Source of the DNA: Puniceicoccus vermicola
GTDB taxonomy: Bacteria > Verrucomicrobiota > Verrucomicrobiia > Opitutales > Puniceicoccaceae
Assembly (NCBI RefSeq): GCF_014230055.1
Contig: NZ_JACHVA010000082.1
Location: 62,001-126,000 of the forward strand
Length of the DNA: 64,000 nt
Direction: 5' to 3'
Shown: positions 17,038 through 29,103 of the stretch, piece after piece
How the letters are laid out: the number at the start of each line of letters is the position of its first letter
How positions within the stretch are numbered: position 1 is the stretch's first letter
Position numbers and translations under genes: made by a program
Notes under the pieces: generated by a model
The model's input: the letters and a program-made list of their open reading frames with translations, nothing else
Told to the model about the DNA's origin: nothing
Databases searched by the model: none

Positions 17038-18018
17038 TCAGGATTTTGGAGAAGCAGTGGATCCGTGATCGTAGAGTTTTCCGGAAATTGTGAGGGTGAA
17101 TTCGCCCTGGTGGCAGAGTTCGGGATCGGAGAGGAGGATTCGGGCCGCGCTGCGTCCCATTTGTTCCCAGTTGGGGCCGTAGGAGGAGATTTTCTGTGAG
17201 TGGGAAATCATCTCATCCGCTAGATTGTCGAAGCCGACGATGCTGATATCTTCTGGGATCGACATCCCAGCGGCTTGCAGGCGATGGGCCACGAAGTAGG
17301 CCATGCTGTCGGAACTGCATGCGATCGCTGTGCATCCCTCCGGGATCCTGATGTCTTTCTGTCCACGCGGGATGAAATGGGATTCTGGAGTGAGTCCGTT
17401 CTCATGCATGGCCAGAAGGTAGCCGTTGGATCGCTCGACAAACAGGCGCGTGTGGGACTCCTTGTATCCGAGGAAGGCGATTTTTCGATGCCCGAGTCGG
17501 ATGAGGTGCTCGGTTGCGAGTTTCATTCCGTTTTGGTTGTCGGCGATTACTCGCGAGATGCCTGTGCCGTCAATATAGCTGCTCACGGCGAGGGAGGGGA
17601 TCCCCGCAAGCGATGTAAGGGAATGGGGAGAGTAGCGCCCGAATATGAAGGCGGCGTCGATGGTCCGGTTTTGAACGATCTGGGGAGTTTCTTCGAGGTC
17701 GACGGTTTCGATCAGCGTTTCCACTTTCATCCGTTTACATTCCTGCTGGAGCGAATAGAAGGTCATGGTTTTCAGTTTCGAAGCGAAGGACATGTGAGCC
17801 TGGTCGGGGGCCTCGAAGAAGATAATGCCCGCTCTTTTGACTTTTTCTGAAGGGGAGGACAGTTGGGCGCGGTTTTTACGGTATCCCAGTTCGTTGGCCT
17901 TTTGGAGCACGCGCTCTCGGGTGTCTGCTGCCAGGTGAGGGTAGTCGCGAAGAGCCCGGGAGACTGTGATGGTGGAGAGGTTGAGCGCGTCTGCGATCTG
18001 TTTTTGACTAACTGACAT
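17038..18018 (-). CDS. LacI-family transcriptional regulator
   Basis: 326 residues from the ATG at 18018. An upstream in-frame ATG at 18072 lies inside the palindromic operator, so it is unlikely to be used. N-terminal LacI helix-turn-helix VSQKQIADALNLSTITVSRALRDYP, hinge region, then a periplasmic-binding-protein-like effector domain (for example MKLATEHLIRLGHRKIAFLGY and IVGFDNLADEMI). Typically a repressor released by a sugar. It is divergent from the PEP-CTERM/beta-helix gene set starting at 18359 and probably controls it. The palindrome at 18047-18072 suggests autoregulation. Confidence 0.9.
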   Translation of the reverse strand: MSVSQKQIADALNLSTITVSRALRDYPHLAADTRERVLQKANELGYRKNRAQLSSPSEKVKRAGIIFFEAPDQAHMSFASKLKTMTFYSLQQECKRMKVETLIETVDLEETPQIVQNRTIDAAFIFGRYSPHSLTSLAGIPSLAVSSYIDGTGISRVIADNQNGMKLATEHLIRLGHRKIAFLGYKESHTRLFVERSNGYLLAMHENGLTPESHFIPRGQKDIRIPEGCTAIACSSDSMAYFVAHRLQAAGMSIPEDISIVGFDNLADEMISHSQKISSYGPNWEQMGRSAARILLSDPELCHQGEFTLTISGKLYDHGSTASPKS

Positions 18019-18046
18019 AGGAATGCATCTAGGATTGTTTCGTTTT

Positions 18047-18072
18047 ATGACACAAAAATCATTTTGTGTCAT
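18047..18072. promoter_or_regulatory. 26-bp perfect palindrome, probable LacI-type operator
   Basis: ATGACACAAAA, a 4-bp ATCA spacer, then TTTTGTGTCAT: an uninterrupted 11-bp inverted repeat 28 bp upstream of the regulator's start codon. Size and symmetry suit a LacI-family dimer, so autoregulation is likely. Inference from sequence alone. Confidence 0.6.
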
Positions 18073-18163
18073 TTTTTAAATTTGAAAAATGAGGCAGTGA
18101 TGAGTTCGAACAAATCTCAAGAGTCCTGAGAATGGTTTATTTTGAAGGATCGGAGGTTACGAC

Positions 18164-18218
18164 TTGACAGTTTTTTGGATTTTGTGTCTGTTAATTGTCA
18201 GACAGAAAATTCTCTGTC
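18164..18218 (+). promoter_or_regulatory. Candidate promoter with overlapping inverted repeats ahead of the PEP-CTERM gene
   Basis: TTGACA at 18164-18169 fits a -35 box, with TCTGTT/TGTTAA 17-19 bp downstream as a weak -10. Just downstream, TGTCTG-N8-CAGACA (18185-18204) and GACAGA-N6-TCTGTC (18201-18218) overlap, a plausible regulator site. The 340-bp gap from 18019 to 18358 otherwise holds only the 18047 palindrome. Confidence 0.35.
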
Positions 18219-18358
18219 ATTGATAGCCGTTCCCTCTCTTCCGGTTCTTCGGATTTCCCCACAATGAAGAAATACAATGAAAGGTTTAGTCTTCTCTGTG
18301 GATCGCGATCCGGGAATGGGAATGCCTCCACTCAGATGAACCCTCAATCCAACTATCC

Positions 18359-19189
18359 ATGTTAAATAATCAAGTGTCCCCCTCTTCTTTGTTTGTCGCA
18401 ATGATCCTATCGGTTCCAGTGATCTCGTCAGGAGCGATCTATGAATGGGATTTTCAGGATCCTTCGTATGTGCCCGGTGAACCGGTCTCCGGAACCGGAA
18501 TCGATACGGGCGGAATGACATTGGGCAACGAGGCCATCATTGTCGACGGCTCGACGACTCCTCCGGATATTTTCGGTGGTGACGGCAATCAGAGCACGTA
18601 CTTTCATTTTGAATTCACCTCGGGCGCGACTCCCATCCTTCAGTTCAATATCCCCGGGTATGATCCCGGGTCGCCACTCACGAAGGGATCCGTATCCTTC
18701 GACATTCAGTTGGAGACGGCTGGCTACATGAGGGGGGCAATCGAAGTCGATCTCGGGACGATGTTTACGGCCGGAAGCACGGGCCGAGCGGCATCGCTCG
18801 CAGCCTTGCAATTTAACTATTCGAATTCCGGAAGTTCGCCCGTTGGACAGGTAAACTATTTCGAAAATACGACGTCGGGTGGATCAATTTCTTCCAGTGC
18901 TTATACTTTGAACAGCGGGAGTGCGACGAATGTCGAGATTTCCTGGGATGTTGAAACTGGATCGTATTCAGTTTTTCTCGACGATAATTTGATCATCACT
19001 TCCGATTTTACGGTGGATACGGTCACTGGTGTGAACGCAATTCGGTTCTCCAGCGTAAATGGACCGAGCGATATCGGGTTCTTCATCGACAATATCCAGG
19101 CGATTCCGGAGCCGGGCGCGGCTGGGATTTTCATAGCTCTCGTGGGCGGACTCGCGGTCCTCGGCCTGCGTCGTCGAAATCGTCGATAG
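18359..19189 (+). CDS. PEP-CTERM sorted, lectin-like exported protein
   Basis: 276 residues with a signal peptide (SLFVAMILSVPVISSGA) and a classic PEP-CTERM tail: AIPEPGAAG, a hydrophobic helix and RRRNRR. PEP-CTERM proteins are processed by exosortase and linked to the cell surface or exopolysaccharide matrix in Gram-negative bacteria. The body is a beta-rich, concanavalin-like domain (YEWDFQDP near the N-terminus; VSFDIQLETAGYMRGAIEVDL; VEISWDVETGSYSVFLDD). It probably binds or displays glycan. It leads a set with a paralog at 19256, a beta-helix protein and a pseudopilin, opposite the LacI regulator. The exosortase gene is not in this window. Confidence 0.88.
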   Translation: MLNNQVSPSSLFVAMILSVPVISSGAIYEWDFQDPSYVPGEPVSGTGIDTGGMTLGNEAIIVDGSTTPPDIFGGDGNQSTYFHFEFTSGATPILQFNIPGYDPGSPLTKGSVSFDIQLETAGYMRGAIEVDLGTMFTAGSTGRAASLAALQFNYSNSGSSPVGQVNYFENTTSGGSISSSAYTLNSGSATNVEISWDVETGSYSVFLDDNLIITSDFTVDTVTGVNAIRFSSVNGPSDIGFFIDNIQAIPEPGAAGIFIALVGGLAVLGLRRRNRR

Positions 19190-19255
19190 GCAAATCGGTT
19201 TTGGTTCTAAGTCGAACTTCCCTCAATTGGTTCACCCGTTTCCCCTTTATTTGTC

Positions 19256-20008
19256 ATGTCTCGAAAACTCAAAATTTTGACCTTGTTGATCTCGAACTTT
19301 TGCCTGGCGTTCCAGTTGGGAGCGTCGGAGTTCCTCTGGGATTTTCAGGATTCCGATCCGGGTTCTGCGCCCGAAGGAACCGGGGTTTCGGTCTTCGGAG
19401 TCTCGGAAGGAACGACTCAGGTCGTTGTTACTGGAGGTGAGTTGGAACTGCATGATCCGTTTGGCGAACCAGGCAACAGAAGTGTTTATCTTTCCCGCGA
19501 GGAATCAGCCGCCAAACACCCAATTTTGCAGTTGCAGTTATCCTCTCCCCTGCGTGATGGCAGACTGGAGTTTGATTTGTTTCTCCCGGGCGATATGGGG
19601 ACCGGATTGATGGAGGTCGATCTGGGCGATTTTGGTGGAGAGCGCGATCAGGCTCGGGCAAAATCGCTTGCGGCGGTTCAATTCACGACTCGAGCCTCGG
19701 GTGCGAGTCAGGGAAAAGTGTCCTGCTTTTCCGGCAGTTCCAAGGGGTCGGACATCGTCTCGACACGTGGTGAGTCTCGTCTGGACAAGAACAAGGTCAT
19801 TATTTCATGGTCCGGGATCGATGGCACCTATCGAATCATCCTCAATGGTGAGACGGTTACCTCGGAGAAGCATCCGGATGGAGTCTTTCCGGCCACAAAC
19901 CCGGAACTGGCCGAGGTTTCTACCATTCGCTTCACCACGGCTGCTTCGGCGGCCAGTCCATCTTATTATATCGACAATGTTCGGGTGAACGGGGAGTCGG
20001 CACAATGA
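19256..20008 (+). CDS. Exported lectin-like protein, paralog of the preceding gene without PEP-CTERM tail
   Basis: 250 residues, signal peptide ILTLLISNFCLAFQLGAS. It shares the plan of the previous protein: FLWDFQDSD against YEWDFQDPS at the start, a MGTGLMEVDLGDF segment against MRGAIEVDLGTMF, VIISWSGIDGTYRIILNG against VEISWDVETGSYSVFLDD, and YYIDNVRVN against FFIDNIQAI at the end. It stops exactly where the PEP-CTERM motif would begin, so it should be released or remain periplasmic. Its stop overlaps the next gene's start as ATGA (20005-20008). Confidence 0.8.
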   Translation: MSRKLKILTLLISNFCLAFQLGASEFLWDFQDSDPGSAPEGTGVSVFGVSEGTTQVVVTGGELELHDPFGEPGNRSVYLSREESAAKHPILQLQLSSPLRDGRLEFDLFLPGDMGTGLMEVDLGDFGGERDQARAKSLAAVQFTTRASGASQGKVSCFSGSSKGSDIVSTRGESRLDKNKVIISWSGIDGTYRIILNGETVTSEKHPDGVFPATNPELAEVSTIRFTTAASAASPSYYIDNVRVNGESAQ

Positions 20009-21849
20009 GGGGATTTGCGGGAATAAATATTCTTTCCTTTGCAATTTTTCTGTCGGCGGCGGCGGTCTCGGGAGAGGCTCGTGAGCTCTGGGTAGGACAA
20101 GAGAATGTCGAGCACTCCTCTTATTCCACGATTCAGGAGGCGTTGAACGAGGCTGAGTCCGGAGATTTGATTCGAGTAGCACCGGGAGTGTATCACGAAC
20201 GGATCGTATTCCGGAACGGGGGTGCCTACGGCGAACCTATCATTCTGCAGGGAGAACCGGGAGCGATTCTGGACGGAAGTACTCCGGTCGAGTTCGAATG
20301 GGAGGCCCTGCCCGAAGTGGGCGAAGGGGTTTACGGCACTCCACTGGGATTTTTCCCATTCACAGTGACGGCAGAAGGGAAGACCGTGACGACGTTGAAC
20401 GAGAAGCGGGTCCAACCGGATGCGAAGAAGCATCATTTTTTTGATCCGATCATTTGGACCGAAGCATTTCGCGATGGAGTGGGTCCATCTGGATGGGATG
20501 GGGTGAAAGCGCTCGCGATGTATCGCCACGCGGAGAAACAGCTGGTCGTTCGGTTTCGAGGAGAGAAGAACCCCGGGAAGATGGCGATCACAGCCTCTCC
20601 CCAGGAGCCGATCATCTTGATTGCCGGAGTCGACCGGTGTGTGGTGAGAGGACTCGTTTTGCGTAATGGCTATGTCGGTGTGGAAATGGATGATACCCTC
20701 GGGTCGGTGGTGGAGGATTGTGTGATTCAGGCGATTGATTATGGGGTCATGATCAAGAATGGCGCAGACCGGTGCACCGTGCGCAGTAACGAGATCTCTC
20801 TCGATCCCTATGCCGGGGCGGATCCTTATGGGGAGGGCTCATGGGACAATTGGTTGGCAATGAAAGTCGGAGGCTATTATGACCGCAGGGCAGTCACTAT
20901 CCTGGAGACGCTCGGCGGGCATCGTATCCATGATAACTGGATTCATGACCATTGGGATGGCATCAGTGATGTTGGAAATCCTCCTTGGGATAAGCGCGAG
21001 GATCCGCCGATTGATAACCCAAACCTGAGGATTCATCATAACTATTTCAGTGTCATGGCCGATGACGCAATGGAGACGATGGGAGCCAGTGTAAACGGGC
21101 GTTGGCACGACAATGTCGTCGAGCGGAGTCGTTGCGGCTTTCGGATCAAAGCGCCTCAGATGGGTCCTTTGTATCTCTATGGAAATATCTTCTTCGACAA
21201 TAAGGAGGACTATCGAAACTGGGGGCAGGGGACTCAACTCTTCCCGGAAGCCGAAGTCTGGGTTTATCACAACACCAGCACTTCCGATGCGGCGGTGACG
21301 ATGAACTACAGCAAGGATCTTCCCGTAACGACCCCGAACTACCACTATTACAATAATTTGTTCTGGTGTAAGGAGGCAGTGATGAAGCATCCGGCCTTGC
21401 CGGAGCCTGATTGGAGAGGAAATTTCAACGTATATGTTCGGGCTTCGCTGGAGCATCCGCGCCCCTGGGATCCCCCTGGCATCCCCCGGTTTGCGGAGAA
21501 GTTTCTGCGGGAATGGCAGGAAGGAAAGGAATTGGTTCAGTCGAATGGCATCGATCTCGACGGGACCTGGGTGGCAGACGGATTTCCAGGATTTCGGGAT
21601 GCGGAGAACCGTGATGTCTCCTTAACTGAAAACAGTGTGGCGAGAGGTCGCGGTATTCCCCGGTCAGATTTGAGGGATGAACCTCTGCCGGGTTTTCCGG
21701 CTACGGATGGAAAGAGGCCGGATGCAGGCGCTCTGCAATACGGCGTGTCTATGCCCGTGGTGCCGCGCTCGGCTGACAAGGCCAACCAACCGCAGGCGGG
21801 TCTTTGGCCGCCGAAGCGTCAAGCACATGTTGCACAGCAAACTGAATAG
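20005..21849 (+). CDS. Secreted right-handed parallel beta-helix protein (lyase/hydrolase-like)
   Basis: 614 residues with a signal peptide (LSFAIFLSAAAVSGEA). The start of the coil region (YSTIQEALNEAESGDLIRVAPGVYHERI) is typical of pectate-lyase-like beta-helices, and coils follow with repeated asparagine-rich turns (IHDNWIHDHWDGI, LRIHHNYFSVM, RWHDNVVERSRCG, LYLYGNIFFDN). Such proteins are polysaccharide lyases, hydrolases or epimerases; the catalytic class cannot be read from sequence here. ATGA-coupled to the lectin-like gene upstream; a pseudopilin gene begins immediately after its stop. Confidence 0.82.
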   Translation: MRGFAGINILSFAIFLSAAAVSGEARELWVGQENVEHSSYSTIQEALNEAESGDLIRVAPGVYHERIVFRNGGAYGEPIILQGEPGAILDGSTPVEFEWEALPEVGEGVYGTPLGFFPFTVTAEGKTVTTLNEKRVQPDAKKHHFFDPIIWTEAFRDGVGPSGWDGVKALAMYRHAEKQLVVRFRGEKNPGKMAITASPQEPIILIAGVDRCVVRGLVLRNGYVGVEMDDTLGSVVEDCVIQAIDYGVMIKNGADRCTVRSNEISLDPYAGADPYGEGSWDNWLAMKVGGYYDRRAVTILETLGGHRIHDNWIHDHWDGISDVGNPPWDKREDPPIDNPNLRIHHNYFSVMADDAMETMGASVNGRWHDNVVERSRCGFRIKAPQMGPLYLYGNIFFDNKEDYRNWGQGTQLFPEAEVWVYHNTSTSDAAVTMNYSKDLPVTTPNYHYYNNLFWCKEAVMKHPALPEPDWRGNFNVYVRASLEHPRPWDPPGIPRFAEKFLREWQEGKELVQSNGIDLDGTWVADGFPGFRDAENRDVSLTENSVARGRGIPRSDLRDEPLPGFPATDGKRPDAGALQYGVSMPVVPRSADKANQPQAGLWPPKRQAHVAQQTE

Positions 21850-22506
21850 ATGCGGGGAGTTGCGATGAGAAAAATTACCCCGATTACTTCTTTCAGGAAT
21901 GGGTTCACATTGATCGAACTGCTCGTGGTTCTGGCGATTCTTTCCATCCTGGCCGCCATCCTGATTCCTGTCGCTGGTTCGATGCGCAACAGTGCCCGGC
22001 TTGCGGAGTGCACGAGCAACCTTCGGCAGATCGGAGCGGCGGGAATGTTGTTTTCCAACGAGCATGGTGGCCGCTTGCCCAGTTCCCGGCTCTATAACTC
22101 TTCTGAGGATGAGGAAGATCCTGGTCTTCGGGAATACTTCGACGATGATGAACGCCACTCGGTGTTCAGTTGTCCTTCTCTTGAGGGATACGGTAAATCT
22201 CAAACTTACACGTTTCCGTTGGCCAGCACGTCAAACGATTGGGGCCCGACCGTGTGGTTGCCGATGAACAAGCGTCAGAACGTGGAGTTTCCGGTTGAGA
22301 CCGCGTGGGTCATGGACGGGCGTTGGCTTTCAAGTGGTCCTTGGTTCTCGACTTCAATTGTTCCGAGTCGCGACGATTTGAATAATCTCCTCTATCCTCA
22401 TGATGATCGTCAGAACGTCCTTTTCCTGGATGGTCACGTCGAAGCTGTTTTCCTTGACGAATTGGCAAACCCACGGGCGAAAATCTGGACCGGTCGGGAG
22501 TTGTGA
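21850..22506 (+). CDS. Type II secretion-type pseudopilin with H-X9-DG domain
   Basis: 218 residues. A prepilin peptidase site and hydrophobic helix ([19 protein letters not shown]) lie near the N-terminus, followed by SARLAECTSNLRQIGAAGMLF, as in the DUF1559/H-X9-DG proteins abundant in Planctomycetes, Verrucomicrobia and Lentisphaerae. The C-terminal signature H-X9-DG is present (His in PHDDRQ, then LFLDGHVEAVF). Start at 21850 abuts the preceding stop; the ATG at 21865 is also possible. Function of these expanded pseudopilins is unknown; location in a glycan locus suggests a role in surface handling or secretion of the neighbouring enzymes. Confidence 0.88.
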   Translation: MRGVAMRKITPITSFRNGFTLIELLVVLAILSILAAILIPVAGSMRNSARLAECTSNLRQIGAAGMLFSNEHGGRLPSSRLYNSSEDEEDPGLREYFDDDERHSVFSCPSLEGYGKSQTYTFPLASTSNDWGPTVWLPMNKRQNVEFPVETAWVMDGRWLSSGPWFSTSIVPSRDDLNNLLYPHDDRQNVLFLDGHVEAVFLDELANPRAKIWTGREL

Positions 22507-22552
22507 CAGTTCTTTGAATCGCTGGAGATGCTGGGAGTGATGGGGAAATGCG

Positions 22553-23797
22553 TTGATTGGGAAAGGGATTGGGTTCGGTCGGATGACTAAGGAATTAGGT
22601 GGAGCTGAATTGTCCCTTCCCCTTCGTGTCGGATTGATCGGTGTCTCGGGGTATGGTCGCTGCCATTATGAGGCCATCAGGTCGCTGGAAGAAGAGGGGC
22701 TGGTCTCTCTCGTTGCCGCGACGGTCATCAACCCGGACGAAGAGGTGGAATGCTGCCGGGAAATGAGAGCCAATGGCTGTCGAATCTACGATGACTATCA
22801 AACGATGATCCGATGCGAGTCGGGGCGAACGGATCTCTATTGCATCCCGACTGGAATCGAATGGCATTGCCAAATGACCCTGGACGCCCTCGAAGCGGGC
22901 TGTCATGTCCTCGTCGAGAAGCCGGTGGCGGGATCCGCCGAGGAGGCGCAAGCGATGAGGGAGGCCGAGAAACACAGTGGATTGCGGGTGTTTGTTGGAT
23001 TCCAGAATCTGTTCGCGGACGACCTTTGGAAAACGAAGCAGTTGCTGGTGAATGGGACGATTGGAACTCTGCGGCGCGTCCGAGTGAGTGCTCTCTGGCC
23101 GCGAGGCATTCGCTATTATGAGCGAACCCGCTGGGCGGGTCGGTTGATGCATCGGGGAAAGGCTGTCTTTGATTCTCCCGTAAACAATGCCATGGCCCAC
23201 TTCATCATGATGGCATTGTTTTTTAGTGGGACTCGTGTTTCGGAAGCGTCTCGCGTTCGACAGATTCGAGCTCACTTGATGAGGGTTCAATCGATCGAGA
23301 GTTTCGACACGTGCTCGATGGAGCTGATTACCGAAAGTGGTGTGACGGTGCTGGTGAATATGAGCCATTCGACCCGGGAGTATCGTCCGGCCGAGTTGGT
23401 TCTGGAAGGGACTGAGGGTGAGTGTAGATGGGGAGAGAAGACTGGGGTCCAATTCGAGTCGGGGGAATTTGGGAAACCGAAGGCCAATCATTTTCCGCCC
23501 TTTTCAAACACTCGGATCGTGATGTTGCGTCACATCGTCGATCAGCTTTGCGGAGGGAACAGTCCCGTTTGTTCTTTGGAGCTCGCGAAGGTCCACACGG
23601 AATTCGTCGACAAACTGCATCGCAGTGCATCGATTTGGGATATGGATCCAAGCTTGGCGGTCGAAGAAGAGCGCGATGGCGAACCCTACCGCGTGGTCGA
23701 GAGGTTGGGAGAAGCTCTCTTGTCTGCCCATGATCAGGGACAGTTGTGGGAGGCGGGTCCGTGGTGTGCTGCCTCGTCCACGAGTCTGCTCGGTTGA
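22553..23797 (+). CDS. Gfo/Idh/MocA-family oxidoreductase
   Basis: 414 residues (an internal ATG at 22583 may be the real start). N-terminal Rossmann fold with RVGLIGVSGYGRCH, then the family motif VEKPVAGSAEEAQAM containing the catalytic lysine, and a C-terminal alpha/beta domain. Members oxidise or reduce sugars and cyclitols with NAD(P). It follows the pseudopilin gene by 46 bp and so may be part of the 18.4-23.8 kb transcript. A sugar released by the neighbouring exported enzyme is a natural candidate substrate. Convergent with the AraC regulator. Confidence 0.85.
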   Translation: MIGKGIGFGRMTKELGGAELSLPLRVGLIGVSGYGRCHYEAIRSLEEEGLVSLVAATVINPDEEVECCREMRANGCRIYDDYQTMIRCESGRTDLYCIPTGIEWHCQMTLDALEAGCHVLVEKPVAGSAEEAQAMREAEKHSGLRVFVGFQNLFADDLWKTKQLLVNGTIGTLRRVRVSALWPRGIRYYERTRWAGRLMHRGKAVFDSPVNNAMAHFIMMALFFSGTRVSEASRVRQIRAHLMRVQSIESFDTCSMELITESGVTVLVNMSHSTREYRPAELVLEGTEGECRWGEKTGVQFESGEFGKPKANHFPPFSNTRIVMLRHIVDQLCGGNSPVCSLELAKVHTEFVDKLHRSASIWDMDPSLAVEEERDGEPYRVVERLGEALLSAHDQGQLWEAGPWCAASSTSLLG

Positions 23798-23801
23798 GAG
23801 G

Positions 23802-24650
23802 CTACGCTTTCCGGTTGCGCCATTTCTTGGGTGAGATGCCTGTGCGTTGCCGGAATTGTTTGGAGAAAGTGTAGGGGTCGGGGTAGCCCAGTTCGTCGGC
23901 AATCTCTTTGATGGTGAGAGAGCTGGCTTCGAGGAGTGCGCAGGCGTTCTCGATGCGAACCTGGATGCGATAGTTTCCCGGAGTGATGCCGAATCGCTTC
24001 TGGAAGAGGGATCGAATTCGCGAGTAGCTAAGACCGATCGGTTCGACAATCGTGGCGAGGTCGGCTGGTTCGGTGGCTCTCGTGCGGATCAGTTCGCGAC
24101 ATTTTTCCAATTCTTCCCGATGAGCCTGACGATCGGCTTGACTCTCCAAGTTGCGGCGTAGGACTTGCCGGATGAGAGCGATGATCTCGAACTCGTGATC
24201 GCTGTTGGCGAGGACGGTGTCGGAAGATTCCATTTGTCGAATGAGGCGGGCGATGCGTTCGGGGATTTCGGGACGCGTTCCGAGGCGGATCACCGGGTCC
24301 CCGGGAGTCATCAGTCCCAGGTCGCAGAGGAGGGTATACCACTCTTGGCGGACGGATACGAAGCACTCGAGCCATTGGCTTTGTGGGTCAACGGAATTGG
24401 TGTGATGGCGGTCCGGACAACGAAAAATGATGTCGCCGGCAGCGAGGGGGGAATGGATGCCGTGGGAATCGTGGTAGTGGCCGGTTCCGCGAAGCAGATA
24501 AACCATGGCGAGGCGGTCATAGTGCTCGTTCTCGATATCGTTGGAAATCCCCGACTTGTTGAGAAATCCGCAGCTGAGGGCCGATCCTAGGCGGCTTCCG
24601 GTAATGTTGCGATAGACGGTCCGGTTGTTTTCGTAGTTTTTGAGATTCAT
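23802..24650 (-). CDS. AraC-family transcriptional regulator
   Basis: 282 residues. An N-terminal cupin-like sensor (MVYLLRGTGHYHDSHGIHSPLAAGDIIFRCPDRHHTN, about 48-85) is followed by two C-terminal helix-turn-helix motifs, the second being TIKEIADELGYPDPYTFSKQFRQRTGISPKKW. It is divergent from the GH2 beta-galactosidase gene (77-bp gap), so activation of that gene in response to a sugar is likely. Confidence 0.9.
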   Translation of the reverse strand: MNLKNYENNRTVYRNITGSRLGSALSCGFLNKSGISNDIENEHYDRLAMVYLLRGTGHYHDSHGIHSPLAAGDIIFRCPDRHHTNSVDPQSQWLECFVSVRQEWYTLLCDLGLMTPGDPVIRLGTRPEIPERIARLIRQMESSDTVLANSDHEFEIIALIRQVLRRNLESQADRQAHREELEKCRELIRTRATEPADLATIVEPIGLSYSRIRSLFQKRFGITPGNYRIQVRIENACALLEASSLTIKEIADELGYPDPYTFSKQFRQRTGISPKKWRNRKA

Positions 24651-24718
24651 TCGGGATGAGCAAATATGACATGTTTTTGGGCACTTTGTCTATTCGGATT
24701 TGGGCTGCGGCCGGATAG

Positions 24719-27841
<3,123 letters not shown>

Positions 27842-27886
27842 TGCTCAAGACTTGAGCGGCGCGAAAATCGGGCTAGTCTTCTCCGA

Positions 27887-28846
27887 ATGCCCCGAATCCA
27901 GTCTCTTTTCATTCTTCGCAGTTTGTGCGGTTGCCTCCTTCTTCTGACCCTGTGGGGACAGAGTCGGGGAGAGGAAATTGTTCTCGGAAACGGAAAGATC
28001 GAAGTCGCCGTCGATCCGGCAAAAGGGCGAATCATGCATCTTTCGCTGCCGGGACTGGAGAACCTGCTATGGATCAATCCGGATGCCGAGAAGCACTTCG
28101 AGGAACATGGTTGGCAACAGTGGGGAGGAGACCGGATGCTCGTCACACCGATTGCTCTCTGGCCTCAAATTTACGGCTCAAGTCGCCCGGATCCAGAGGT
28201 GAATGATCTGCCGTGGGAGGTTCTGGAAAAGGGAGATGCCTACGTTAGACTTCGCAGTGCTCAGAGCGAGGTTTTGGGCGTTCAGGTCGAGAGAATGATT
28301 CAACTGGTCGAAGGAGAGGCGGTTGTTCGGCAATCCTACGTGGTGCGAAAAATCGCGGAAAGTCCGATACCCGTTCATGTCTGGACTCTGACCCATTTCC
28401 CGGTGCAGGGAACGATATGGATGAATATCGCGGAAGATACTTTACATAACGGAATCCGACCGCTCCGAAACTTTTTCATCGGCCGGCAATATGTCGAAGG
28501 GCGGTTGACTTATCCGGAAGCGGATCGGGTTGAGATCAGCATGCCGGATGAACATCCGATTAAGGTGGGAACTTTCGGAGGATGGATCGCTTGGAAGAAT
28601 GATGGCTTCCTCTTCTGGATCGAGGCGGAATGGAATCGGGATGGACTTTATTTTGATGGATCCAATTTGCAGATTTACATCAATCCTCGCCCCGGAGGTT
28701 TTATCGAAGTGGAAAGCCAGAGCCCGACCCGCTATCTCGAGGTTGGGGAGAGCGTAGAGTTCGAGACGCGAATGGGAATCGAAGATGTTTCAGCAGAGGA
28801 AAGAGCGTCGGTGAAGAAAGTCCTCCAAGGTTTGCAGGGGGAATAG
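27887..28846 (+). CDS. Exported DUF4380-like protein
   Basis: 319 residues with a signal peptide (LRSLCGCLLLLTLWGQSRG). The body resembles DUF4380, a beta-sandwich related to galactose mutarotase and lyase C-terminal domains: VLGNGKIEVAVDPAKGRIMHL, WGGDRMLVTPIALWP, VWTLTHFP and FGGWIAWKNDGFLFWIE. The fold suggests a glycan-binding or epimerase-like activity in the periplasm. It follows the beta-galactosidase gene by 45 bp, so co-transcription is plausible. Confidence 0.7.
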   Translation: MPRIQSLFILRSLCGCLLLLTLWGQSRGEEIVLGNGKIEVAVDPAKGRIMHLSLPGLENLLWINPDAEKHFEEHGWQQWGGDRMLVTPIALWPQIYGSSRPDPEVNDLPWEVLEKGDAYVRLRSAQSEVLGVQVERMIQLVEGEAVVRQSYVVRKIAESPIPVHVWTLTHFPVQGTIWMNIAEDTLHNGIRPLRNFFIGRQYVEGRLTYPEADRVEISMPDEHPIKVGTFGGWIAWKNDGFLFWIEAEWNRDGLYFDGSNLQIYINPRPGGFIEVESQSPTRYLEVGESVEFETRMGIEDVSAEERASVKKVLQGLQGE

Positions 28847-29103
28847 TCAGGCCGATCGCGTGAATCGTGAAGGATTCATCGGTGGAAGCTCCGTGCCGTG
28901 CCGCTTGAACAAATGTCCGAGTCGAGTAGAGCTCCCTGGCCCATGTCACATGGATACAGCGGAGTGGCAGGATTCGTTTGCTGAAGCGGCACGGTACGGG
29001 ATGCAGGCTCTCTCCAGCTTCTCTGCGGCAGCGAATGAGATGGATGTCGGTCAGAGTGTTCGTGTAAGGTTACTCTTCTTCCGTCAAAATCCCTTGTTTC
29101 CGG

